This document shows, piece after piece, positions 55,162 to 62,805 of a stretch of 64,000 bases of DNA; the first letter of the stretch is position 1, and every line of letters starts with the position of its first letter. This DNA comes from Pseudemcibacter aquimaris (GTDB taxonomy: Bacteria > Pseudomonadota > Alphaproteobacteria > Sphingomonadales > Emcibacteraceae). The translations under genes and the position numbers were made by a program. Below the pieces are notes generated by a model. It was not told the origin of the DNA and did not search any database. It saw nothing but the letters and a program-made list of their open reading frames with translations. Where the stretch lies: the NCBI RefSeq assembly GCF_028869115.1, contig NZ_CP079800.1, forward strand, positions 1,550,001 to 1,614,000, written 5' to 3'.

Positions 55162-56269
55162 ATTGTTGTTATTAATCACTTTATTTGTTTCACACGTCGC
55201 ATTCGCAGAGGATGCTGATAACGCTATTAAAATTAAAGAATTAATGGAAAATAGCGATTTTAACGGCGCTGTTCTTGTAGCCCGTGATGGCAATGTCATC
55301 TTTAAAGAGGCATACGGCATCGCAAATGTCACAACAGGTGAAAAATTAACGACGGATAGTGCATTTGAACTCGCGAGTATTTCAAAAACATTCACAGCTG
55401 TCGCCATTCATCAGCTCGTGGAAGCGGGGAAAATGCGGTTTGATGATCCGGTAACCAAATATTTTCCAAAGCTTCCTTATGACAACGTGACGATCGCAGG
55501 GCTTTTAAGTCATACATCTGGTTTATTTGATGTGTATGAAGAAGTTGAAATGCGTGAACAGCATTTCGCAAATTACCGCACGCGTGAGGAAAATCCGGAA
55601 CTTGTGCCATATGGCAATGATGATTATCTGGCATTTCTTGAAAAATATGCGCCTGAATTGCTGGCCGGGCCATATGAACTATCCAAATACAGTAATACGG
55701 CTTATGTCTTACTTGGTTTGATCATTGAGCAACTATCAGGACAAGCATATGATGATTATATCAATGAATATATCTATCGCCCCGCAGGGATGACGGAAAG
55801 CTTTCAATTCAGCATGATCCCGACATCAGAACGCCCCGAATATGTTAAAGGCCATAGAATAAATGACGATGGTGATATCAAAAGATCACCTGACCCAGAT
55901 GCGCCACCACGCATGCGCGGTGAAACATATGGCGATGATGATATGGTTTCGACGCTGGATGATATGTTGAAATTTGACGTTGCCATCAGGGAAGGGTGGC
56001 TCATCGGGCCAGAGATTATGATCGGGGCATTGAAACCCATAATCCTTAAAAACGGTACTCCATCACATTATGGGCTTGGCTTTGCCATTGATCAGGTGGG
56101 AAGACATCGTTATGTGGGCCATAGCGGCAGCACGAGCGGCTTTATCACTTATATGCAGTTTGGCTTAAGTGGAGATAATCATACGATTATTTTGTTATCA
56201 AACATGCGAAACACGAAAGATAGTATTCGCGATTTATATGCATCTATTCGCAATATCGTCGCGGATTAA
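55154..56269 (+). CDS. Exported serine hydrolase, beta-lactamase/esterase-like
   Basis: 371 residues with a signal peptide ([20 protein letters not shown]). Active-site motifs are S75-I-S-K78 and Y179-S-N181, with a later HSGSTSGF corresponding to the third (K/H-T/S-G) box. It is the third gene of the glpQ-glpT operon. An esterase that removes fatty acids from phospholipids would supply the GlpQ substrate, but peptidase activity is equally possible from sequence. The end overlaps the convergent sulfotransferase gene by 4 bases. Confidence 0.85.
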   Translation: MRKLLLLITLFVSHVAFAEDADNAIKIKELMENSDFNGAVLVARDGNVIFKEAYGIANVTTGEKLTTDSAFELASISKTFTAVAIHQLVEAGKMRFDDPVTKYFPKLPYDNVTIAGLLSHTSGLFDVYEEVEMREQHFANYRTREENPELVPYGNDDYLAFLEKYAPELLAGPYELSKYSNTAYVLLGLIIEQLSGQAYDDYINEYIYRPAGMTESFQFSMIPTSERPEYVKGHRINDDGDIKRSPDPDAPPRMRGETYGDDDMVSTLDDMLKFDVAIREGWLIGPEIMIGALKPIILKNGTPSHYGLGFAIDQVGRHRYVGHSGSTSGFITYMQFGLSGDNHTIILLSNMRNTKDSIRDLYASIRNIVAD

Positions 56270-57198
56270 TTTACATCACCGCCATGTTCAAGCCATTCTG
56301 CGGCATCGGGTGTCGTATCACGTGCGACAACAAGATGATATTGATTAAGCTCGTTTTCGGTTAAAACACCGCGCCAACGGCCATTTGTGCCTTTATTCAT
56401 AAAACGGTCGCCGCCACCTTTCCATATGCCCTCGGATTCCGGCATGATGTTCATGAAATTTTTCTTCATGGATCCAAACGATATGCGTTCTAATATGCCG
56501 GGCATTTGTTTTTCATCAATTTCAATGTCAAGAAACGCGGCAATCTTACGAATGGCTTTTTCGGGGTCACTTAATAAATCCGCGAAATGGACAAAATGTA
56601 TGTTCGGTAAGCGGCGATGTTCCCACCAGCTTTGTAAATGGTGAAAATGAGACCAGTACGGATAGCCGTCATCTTCCCATTCGAACCAGCTTTTTGAAAT
56701 CCAGTCCTCATAGAATGCATGAATATCATCATAATCAAACGGGAAGGGCGGCATACCCATGTCTTTCATCTTTTCACCGACAAGTCCGCGGATATCATCG
56801 CTATAGCCACTGTGATGGTTCCATAATGACATAAATACATCCCGGCCATCACGGCACACATAAATATATTTCATGGTGTCAAAATACGGAATTCCATCCA
56901 TGGGCAGGTGTGTTTTGATAAATCGTCTGTGATCCTGCGCATCAAGTCTTTCAATGATTTCATCAAGCGGTTCGATATCCATATCAAGCCAGGGCGACAT
57001 AAAACTAACCGGATGCGGCATTTCACCATCTTGAAAGATTAAATTGGCGACGATAGTTTGCATCCATGTTGTGCCGGCTTTGTATGATGTTGTAATGACA
57101 ATATCACCCGCCCTGTGGTTATAAGCTTCCCATCGGTCGCTTTTCATGATTGGATGATTTATGTATTCACGCGTTTTTACAGGGTTACTTGTGTCCAT
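56266..57198 (-). CDS. Cytosolic PAPS-dependent sulfotransferase
   Basis: 310 residues of the Sulfotransfer_1 (SULT-like) family. The 5'-phosphosulfate loop is TSYKAGTTWM (Lys40), the catalytic His is His97 in FIKTHLPMDG, the 3'-phosphate site is CRDGRDVFMSLWN (Arg116, Ser124), and the C-terminal FMNKGTNGRWRGVL matches the KGxxGxWK-type PAPS motif. There is no signal peptide. It transfers sulfate from PAPS to a hydroxyl of a small molecule, glycan or Tyr. Ribosome site GGGAGGGAAC precedes the ATG. It is the last gene of a minus-strand run of curlin and sulfotransferase genes; a paralogue lies two genes upstream. Confidence 0.88.
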   Translation of the reverse strand: MDTSNPVKTREYINHPIMKSDRWEAYNHRAGDIVITTSYKAGTTWMQTIVANLIFQDGEMPHPVSFMSPWLDMDIEPLDEIIERLDAQDHRRFIKTHLPMDGIPYFDTMKYIYVCRDGRDVFMSLWNHHSGYSDDIRGLVGEKMKDMGMPPFPFDYDDIHAFYEDWISKSWFEWEDDGYPYWSHFHHLQSWWEHRRLPNIHFVHFADLLSDPEKAIRKIAAFLDIEIDEKQMPGILERISFGSMKKNFMNIMPESEGIWKGGGDRFMNKGTNGRWRGVLTENELNQYHLVVARDTTPDAAEWLEHGGDVN

Positions 57199-57282
57199 TG
57201 TTCCCTCCCAATGAATGTGCCCCCAATATTATGAATTGGGGCATCATACACTATTTATGGGAAATGGTAAAATGAGAGGGTA

Positions 57283-57630
57283 TTATTGGTTTACAATGGC
57301 GGTGTTTGCATAACCGCTTTGCATAACGGTGGACACATTAAAATCACCTGATTGCGATACTTTAATAAAATGACCGGTACCAGATTGATCAATGAATGAA
57401 CCGTTATTGGCACCGCTTTGGAGGACCTCTATAAGATTGAAATCACCGGATTGATTGATGGTGCTGTGGTTTTTAACGCCCGATTGATCAATAAAAACAT
57501 CTGATATTGCGAACAGATCCTGATTGAGGATGCTTGTATTTTCAAAAAGATTTTCATCCGGCTCAAGCGCGGACTGCGCAAAAACAATTGTATTGGATAA
57601 AATAAAGATAAGAAGTGCTCTGATGATCAC
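57283..57630 (-). CDS. Short curlin-repeat protein
   Basis: 115 residues. A signal peptide (MIIRALLIFILSNTIVFAQS) is followed by a spacer and about seven curlin-type strand units ending in Q (VFIDQSG, STINQSGDFN, IEVLQSGANN, SFIDQSGTGH, KVSQSGDFN, TVMQSGYAN, AIVNQ). The start is GTG 57630, with a GGGG ribosome site about 8 bases upstream. It resembles a minor curli subunit such as CsgB or a second CsgA. It lies between two sulfotransferase genes. Confidence 0.8.
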   Translation of the reverse strand: MIIRALLIFILSNTIVFAQSALEPDENLFENTSILNQDLFAISDVFIDQSGVKNHSTINQSGDFNLIEVLQSGANNGSFIDQSGTGHFIKVSQSGDFNVSTVMQSGYANTAIVNQ

Positions 57631-57732
57631 GTTACGACCCCAATGAATTAAGTGTTGTAACGATTTTATCTCAGATTCTTTTTAAGGATTTTCTAACAAT
57701 AGATAAAATTCTAATTAATAAGAAAACTGGTG

Positions 57733-58722
57733 CTAAATTGGACCACCGTTCGCCATCCACTTTGCAGCTTCTGGGCTAAGGGTTCTGTTTAAAGCTTTAT
57801 CATATTGCAACAGCTGTGCTTCGGTTAAGATGCCTTGCCATTGATTGTTCTTTCCCTTGTGCATAAACCGGTCACCGCCATCACGCCATAATTTATTAGT
57901 ATCAGGAAGAATGTCTTCGAAATTTGCCTTCATGTAATCAAATGAAACCCGGTTTAAGATACCAGGCAACATTTCATCATTAATCTCGATGTTCAAGAAT
58001 GATGCAACCTTTTTAATAAGTCTTTGCGGATCGGCAAGCATATCGGCGTAATGAATGAACAATATATTATTCAGATGCTTTTGTTCCCACCAACTTTTTA
58101 AATGATAAAAATGTGACCAATAAGGATAGCCTTCATCTTGCCATTCGAAAAAGCCGCGTGAAATCCAATCACCCCAAAACTCGTTATGATCTTTGTAATT
58201 TACTTTGAATTCTACGCCAAATTCTTTGGCCCGCTTTTTATAGGTTGTTTTTAATTCTTCACGATATCCACTGATTTGGTTCCATAAAGACATAAATACA
58301 TCACGGCCATCACGCGTAATGAAAATATATTTCATGGTATCGAAATACGGCAGGCCATCAAAGGGAAGATGAGTTTTTATAAAACGCCTGTGGGTTTGGT
58401 TTTCAAGTGTATCAATGACTTCTTCAATTGGTCTTGCAAGAAATTCAAGCCATGGCGACATATCACCAACAGGGCCTGGTAAGTTTCCATCTTGAAATAA
58501 CAAATTGGCGACGATTGTCTGCATCCATGTGGTGCCGCATTTATTGGTTGTTGATATTGTAATATCACCCGGACGATGATCGTATTTGTCCCATCTGGTA
58601 CTATCAATCATGGGATGATTGTTATATGTGTGCTTTACACGCGACAAATGTATGTTCAAAACCAATTCCACAAACTTTTTAAGATGCGTTTGCGTTGTAG
58701 GATATTTAATTATGAAAAACAA
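57733..58722 (-). CDS. Cytosolic PAPS-dependent sulfotransferase
   Basis: Up to 329 residues, paralogue of the 56266-57198 gene. The phosphosulfate loop is TTNKCGTTWM (Lys61), the catalytic His is His118 in FIKTHLPFDG, and FITRDGRDVFMSLWN and FMHKGKNNQWQGIL complete the PAPS site. Comparison with the paralogue suggests the true start is nearer the TTG at about 58647 (SRVKHTYNNHP) than the first ATG. No signal peptide. It directly follows the large curlin gene, whose terminator lies between them, so it may have its own promoter. Confidence 0.86.
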   Translation of the reverse strand: MFFIIKYPTTQTHLKKFVELVLNIHLSRVKHTYNNHPMIDSTRWDKYDHRPGDITISTTNKCGTTWMQTIVANLLFQDGNLPGPVGDMSPWLEFLARPIEEVIDTLENQTHRRFIKTHLPFDGLPYFDTMKYIFITRDGRDVFMSLWNQISGYREELKTTYKKRAKEFGVEFKVNYKDHNEFWGDWISRGFFEWQDEGYPYWSHFYHLKSWWEQKHLNNILFIHYADMLADPQRLIKKVASFLNIEINDEMLPGILNRVSFDYMKANFEDILPDTNKLWRDGGDRFMHKGKNNQWQGILTEAQLLQYDKALNRTLSPEAAKWMANGGPI

Positions 58723-58777
58723 TAATTAATACAGCATTTTATCCAGTTTATTTGAACTATACTATTGTTTGTTCAAT

Positions 58778-58811
58778 TAAAAAAATGCCGCACTTAAAAA
58801 GTGCGGCATTT
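58778..58811 (-). terminator. Terminator of the large curlin gene
   Basis: A 12-bp stem AATGCCGCACTT (58784-58795) / AAGTGCGGCATT (58799-58810) with a 3-base loop, followed on the minus strand by a run of Ts to 58778. It is 20 bases past the curlin stop codon. Very strong predicted terminator. Confidence 0.9.
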
Positions 58812-58831
58812 CATGGAGCATCTAAATATTG

Positions 58832-60154
58832 TTATTGAGTTACAATCGCAACATTAGATAAACCTGTTTGAGTTACATTAGAGATATTGTAACCATATGT
58901 TTGTGTAACACTTGCATAGTGACCGTCACCAGATTGGTTAACATCTGACCAGTTGTGTGTGCCGTCTTGGTGGATATAAGCAGTGTGGTTATTACCAGTT
59001 TGGTAAGCATAACTTACGTTGCCGTTACCTTCGTGTTGAACAACATCGATTAGGTTATCGTTACCGAATTCTTGTGTTGCTTCTGAGTAGTTGTTATCAG
59101 AACCTTGTTCAACATAGATGCCATATGATGAGCCAAATGAAGTATTAAACACGTTTTCTTGTGATGCAATTGATTCATTGCCGTCACCGTCTTGGTAAAC
59201 TTCAATAACGCCATTTGAAACATGTGTTTGTGTTGCATTTGAAGCGTTGTTGTCACCGATTTGAGTCACATAAATGCCGCTGTTATAAACGCCATATGCA
59301 TGTGTACCTTCTTGTTCAGCATATGAATAGTTGTAATCACCTTCTTGGTAAACATCGATTTCACTGTTTGCAACATCGTCTTGGAAGTTGTCAGAATCGT
59401 TGTTGTTACCATATTGATCAACATAAATTTCTGTAAAGTATACGTGATCTTGGTGTGCGTCTGCATCGTTGTCATTACCGTCTTGGTAAATATCAGTTGT
59501 CGCAAGTTCACTATCATGCTGCCATGAGTGAGCAATGTTGCCATTACCTAGTTGGTCAACATATGCATCGCTGTCTGATGTTAGTGTGTCTTGCTCAACC
59601 CAAGAATCGTTTCCTTCGCCAGTTTGGTTTACTGTTGCTGTGTTATAATCACCATCTTGATCAACTAAAGATTGGTTATCTACGCCAGTTTGGTTAACAG
59701 TCGCTTCTACACCATTACCGTAGTATAATGTTTGCCATACATCAGAATTGTTTCCTTTACCGTTTTGGTCAACATTTGCCGTAGCATAATTTCCATCTTG
59801 GTGCACTTCAGATGTGTTTTCTTTTGCATAATCAGGTGTGTTATGTTGTGTAACGTTTGCTGTTGCACCAACAGAACCAGCACGTTGGTCAATTGTTGAG
59901 AAGTTAGCTTGAAGTGTGTATGGACCGATATCAGCGTCTGATTGATTTACAGTAGCTGTACCGTGTGAACCGTTTTGTGTTACTGTTGATTCACCGTTAT
60001 AACCAAGGTTTTGTGTTACAGTGGCTTCGTTATCGTGGTCAGTTTGTGTAATTGTTGACACATTTGACGCTACGCTTGGTTGTGCAGGAGCAGCGAAAGC
60101 ATTTCCTGATGTAAGTGCGGCGACTGATACCGCTGTTAGTAAGATTTTACGCAT
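58832..60154 (-). CDS. Major curlin-like amyloid subunit, long and acidic (CsgA-like)
   Basis: 440 residues, against about 150 in E. coli CsgA. A signal peptide (MRKILLTAVSVAALTSGNAF) precedes about 34 strand units ending in Gln, in the curlin pattern V-x-Q-x-G-x2-N (for example YVDQLGNGN, DIYQDGNDN, EVYQDGDGN, SVTQTYGYN). The composition is unusual: very many Asp and Tyr, almost no basic residues. It should form an extracellular cross-beta fibre exported through CsgG. Ribosome site GAGGAAA precedes the ATG. Genes for csgF, csgG and a CsgB-like protein lie upstream in the same direction. Confidence 0.9.
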   Translation of the reverse strand: MRKILLTAVSVAALTSGNAFAAPAQPSVASNVSTITQTDHDNEATVTQNLGYNGESTVTQNGSHGTATVNQSDADIGPYTLQANFSTIDQRAGSVGATANVTQHNTPDYAKENTSEVHQDGNYATANVDQNGKGNNSDVWQTLYYGNGVEATVNQTGVDNQSLVDQDGDYNTATVNQTGEGNDSWVEQDTLTSDSDAYVDQLGNGNIAHSWQHDSELATTDIYQDGNDNDADAHQDHVYFTEIYVDQYGNNNDSDNFQDDVANSEIDVYQEGDYNYSYAEQEGTHAYGVYNSGIYVTQIGDNNASNATQTHVSNGVIEVYQDGDGNESIASQENVFNTSFGSSYGIYVEQGSDNNYSEATQEFGNDNLIDVVQHEGNGNVSYAYQTGNNHTAYIHQDGTHNWSDVNQSGDGHYASVTQTYGYNISNVTQTGLSNVAIVTQ

Positions 60155-60206
60155 TGATTTTTCCTCTGTTTTGTTAAATCGTTTCGTTTTTTACTTCGTC
60201 TTTAAG

Positions 60207-60252
60207 TTGCCAAATCCCTTTTATTTGTTAAGCATGACTATTGATTTGGCAA
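60207..60252. promoter_or_regulatory. Inverted repeat between the two curlin genes
   Basis: A perfect 10-bp inverted repeat TTGCCAAATC (60207-60216) / GATTTGGCAA (60243-60252) with a 26-base loop sits eight bases past the CsgB-like stop. Without a T tract it is not a standard terminator. It could be an RNA stabiliser, processing site or partial attenuator setting the ratio of the two subunits. Confidence 0.45.
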
Positions 60253-60260
60253 AGTGTCAT

Positions 60261-61052
60261 TCATTGAGGGCTGGTAAATGTATTCGTTTGAATTATCGAA
60301 ATTGTTGCCCCGCCATCTTGTGTAATTCCGTAGTTCAGATTTGTTCCGTCCTGACGTGATATCAATGTGTTATCAAAGCCATTCTGGGTAAATGTTGCAC
60401 TAACCGTATCGCCGACTTGGGTGGCGTTAATGGTGTTGTTCCCACCATTTTGTGTCAGTGTTGCTGAATTATCCGTACCGTCCTGGAATAGACGGACTTC
60501 ATTGTTATATGCTGCAACTGCATTGACTTGGTTTACGGTTAATTGGTTGCCATTTCCAACTTGCCAAAGCTCTGCTGAATTTGTTGATGATAATACGGAT
60601 GACTGTTCAATTAATGCGTCATTGTCAGTACCAGACTGATAAAGAGAAGTTTTATTGGTGCCCCCCAAGCCATCTTGAGAAATATCAAAATCATTTCGGT
60701 CACCAACTACGATCACTGACGCAGTATTTGTTGCATTTTTCTGTGTAATTTGTCCTTCAACACCATCAGCACCATTGTTGTTTCCCGTAATTGATACGTG
60801 CGCTGTGTTATCACCGTCTTGTTGCTGAATATTTGTTCTATTGTCGTTACCAAGTTGATTGATGTAAACCGCTTGTGAAAAATTTTCTGACTTTCCAACG
60901 AAATCTGAAAATTCTTCTTGGACTTCGGAAACATCCGGCTCAACTGGTTCTGTTACGTCTGGAACCTCCTGCGAAAATGCATTCGCACTTAAAAAGCTTA
61001 CAAAAACTGCTGAAAACACTAATCCTTGATATGGCTTTAGAATGTTTCTCAT
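60261..61052 (-). CDS. Curlin-repeat protein, CsgB-like
   Basis: 263 residues with a signal peptide (VFSAVFVSFLSANAFSQ), an acidic Pro/Glu linker (VPDVTEPVEPDVSEVQEE) and then about thirteen curlin-type units (AVYINQLGNDN, TNIQQQDGDN, DFDISQDGLGG, SLYQSGTDN, ATLTQNGGNN and others). The less regular repeats suggest a nucleator or minor subunit, like CsgB. The start overlaps the csgG stop by 4 bases, so it is translated together with the export pore. Confidence 0.82.
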   Translation of the reverse strand: MRNILKPYQGLVFSAVFVSFLSANAFSQEVPDVTEPVEPDVSEVQEEFSDFVGKSENFSQAVYINQLGNDNRTNIQQQDGDNTAHVSITGNNNGADGVEGQITQKNATNTASVIVVGDRNDFDISQDGLGGTNKTSLYQSGTDNDALIEQSSVLSSTNSAELWQVGNGNQLTVNQVNAVAAYNNEVRLFQDGTDNSATLTQNGGNNTINATQVGDTVSATFTQNGFDNTLISRQDGTNLNYGITQDGGATISIIQTNTFTSPQ

Positions 61053-61933
61053 AAAGCATCCCTTTCTGCTTTTTCTTTTGAGTAAGACGCAAGGTATTTC
61101 TGCTGTAATTCTTTATCTTCTAGTCCCCAAAGACCCAGTGTCATGCCTTCCATAATCAGGGAATAAACGCCGCCTTCAATTGCATGTTCTAGGGCCAGTA
61201 AGCCTGGCTCGTTTCTCGTGTATCCTGCTTCTGCCTCAAGTAAGTTTTTATAACTTACGAAACGGAAAGCATCGGCTTGATAAGCGACAGATGCAATTTG
61301 ATTGCGGTTAACGACTGACATCAGAACTTCACCAGTAGTAACGCTTACGGCGCGGATATAAATCGTGACGGTGTCTTCTTTGTATTTTGTTGATCCACCA
61401 ATCCCTAGGTAACGTGCGCCAATGCCGCCTGTTTTTGTGCTTGAATCATATCCGATGATGCCGCCCTCAAATAGAATGCCTGCGAATAAAACGGGTGGTA
61501 ATTCTTCTTGAGTAGGGGTGCGGTTTTGATGTCTTTGATACATCTCGCGAATAATTTGACGTTCTTTTAAAAGGTTATTGATACGGCTACGTTCAACAAC
61601 TTTAAACCATGACCTGTTGCCCGCATCATGTAATGCTTTGATCAGTACTGATGTCGCGCCTTGTGTTACCGCACGTGATAATGTTTGTTGTGCGGTCGTT
61701 GTTTTAAATTGGCCTGTTTGATCATCAAATGAATAAACGCCAACAGTAACCGGTGCAACCGGGGCAGGGATGCTGGAAAGCCTTTTAAATGAATTTTCCC
61801 CGTCCATAGGTGGTAATGACACCAAATCGTCTTTTACCGTTGTGCTACAACCCGTAATTAATAATGCAAATACTGCCGCAGCTGCTCTTTTATAATTATT
61901 TTTTAATGAAATAGACATTTGATTAATACTCAC
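61049..61933 (-). CDS. csgG: Curli export pore lipoprotein CsgG
   Basis: 294 residues. The lipobox LLITGCS places the lipidated Cys at 29. Family features include PVTVGVYSFDDQTGQFK, WFKVVERSRINNLLKERQII and GGIIGYDSSTKTGGIGARYLG (first part), matching the CsgG nonamer that forms the outer-membrane secretion channel of type VIII secretion. It is 7 bases after csgF and overlaps the CsgB-like gene, forming the core operon. Confidence 0.95.
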   Translation of the reverse strand: MSINQMSISLKNNYKRAAAAVFALLITGCSTTVKDDLVSLPPMDGENSFKRLSSIPAPVAPVTVGVYSFDDQTGQFKTTTAQQTLSRAVTQGATSVLIKALHDAGNRSWFKVVERSRINNLLKERQIIREMYQRHQNRTPTQEELPPVLFAGILFEGGIIGYDSSTKTGGIGARYLGIGGSTKYKEDTVTIYIRAVSVTTGEVLMSVVNRNQIASVAYQADAFRFVSYKNLLEAEAGYTRNEPGLLALEHAIEGGVYSLIMEGMTLGLWGLEDKELQQKYLASYSKEKAERDAL

Positions 61934-61940
61934 CGGAACT

Positions 61941-62534
61941 CTAATTTATTGGAACTGAATTACTATTTGATAGTGGATCAACACTATCAAATGAAAGCGG
62001 ATCCAGAATGCTTTGCTGTGGCGATTGTGGATTTGTTGCATTTAATCCATTAAGTGCTGCTTGTGCTGCGTTTACGCCGCCTTGAACTTCTGCAGTACCG
62101 GTAGTCAGTACAGGAATTTCAATTTCTGTTTTTGTGCCAGCCGCAGTGTCCTCAATTACCAGGTGCACGGCTTCTAAACCTTTATTAAAGGTAATAATTT
62201 GATCACCAAAAACGATTTGACCGCTTTCCTGTGGGTTTTCACCAAAAATAGCTTCGGTTACCTGTGACGCAAGCCCGGATAGTAGGCGGCTTTGTAATTG
62301 ACGAATGAAAAGATCCGTTGCTGATGTGTCTTGTTGGGCGATTGCTTCTGGATCTTTATATTTATTTTGCATATTTGCAATGCCGATCAAATGCGCAGAA
62401 TTAAATGATGACCCACCAAATGAAGGATTGGTCGGCGTATATACATAATCTTGTGCAAGCGCATTAACGGTTAAAAGAAGAAAACTGATCGCTGCCCCAA
62501 GCCAGATTTTGATTTTTGTGCAAATCGTAAACAT
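61941..62534 (-). CDS. csgF: Curli assembly factor CsgF
   Basis: 197 residues. The signal peptide ends VNALAQ. The mature N-terminus DYVYTPTNPSFGGSSFNSAH is the conserved CsgF segment that plugs into CsgG (Asn-Pro-x-Phe-Gly-Gly). A longer than usual C-terminal tail (E. coli CsgF is 138 residues) is rich in Ala, Asn, Pro and Ser. It links the pore to nucleation by CsgB. First structural gene of the operon, with a 271-bp upstream region. Confidence 0.93.
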   Translation of the reverse strand: MFTICTKIKIWLGAAISFLLLTVNALAQDYVYTPTNPSFGGSSFNSAHLIGIANMQNKYKDPEAIAQQDTSATDLFIRQLQSRLLSGLASQVTEAIFGENPQESGQIVFGDQIITFNKGLEAVHLVIEDTAAGTKTEIEIPVLTTGTAEVQGGVNAAQAALNGLNATNPQSPQQSILDPLSFDSVDPLSNSNSVPIN

Positions 62535-62648
62535 TTAATACTCCAAAACTGCATTTGCTAATCGGCCCCCTTGACCGTGAAAATATAGTCTCATTTTGGA
62601 TGTAAGTTATCCTCTACCGTTTGGGACTTTATTGAAAAATAATATACC

Positions 62649-62710
62649 TCAAATGGGGTAGGATAATTTGCAATCAGTCGTTCAAATTGGGCAAACTGTT
62701 ATACTGTTAT
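62649..62710. promoter_or_regulatory. Repeats in the csg operon upstream region
   Basis: Between csgF and the LuxR-type gene are an immediate 8-bp tandem repeat ACTGTTAT-ACTGTTAT (62695-62710) and two copies of TCAAAT(G/T)GGG (62649-62658 and 62682-62691), 33 bases apart, about three helical turns. They lie 115-176 bases before csgF, where activator sites would be expected. No convincing -35/-10 pair was found. Function is inferred from position. Confidence 0.35.
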
Positions 62711-62805
62711 GGTTAACGCAGGTTAGATAAATGTAAATGATTACAATCAGTTACGATAGGTAATCAATCCGATTCTTAAGGTAAGCGTGATTGTGGAAAT
62801 TTCGG

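Noticed and set aside
57205-57245. Inverted repeat CCCCAAT / ATTGGGG as a terminator of the short curlin
   Set aside because: No T tract follows on the minus strand, and it sits directly before the sulfotransferase ribosome site, so termination there is not supported.
58957-59892. Several frames on both strands across the large curlin
   Set aside because: They arise from the repeated Q/N/D/Y codons of the curlin; none has a ribosome site.
58832-61052. CRISPR-like periodic repeats
   Set aside because: The periodicity is at protein level (curlin units); the DNA repeats are degenerate with no constant spacer structure.
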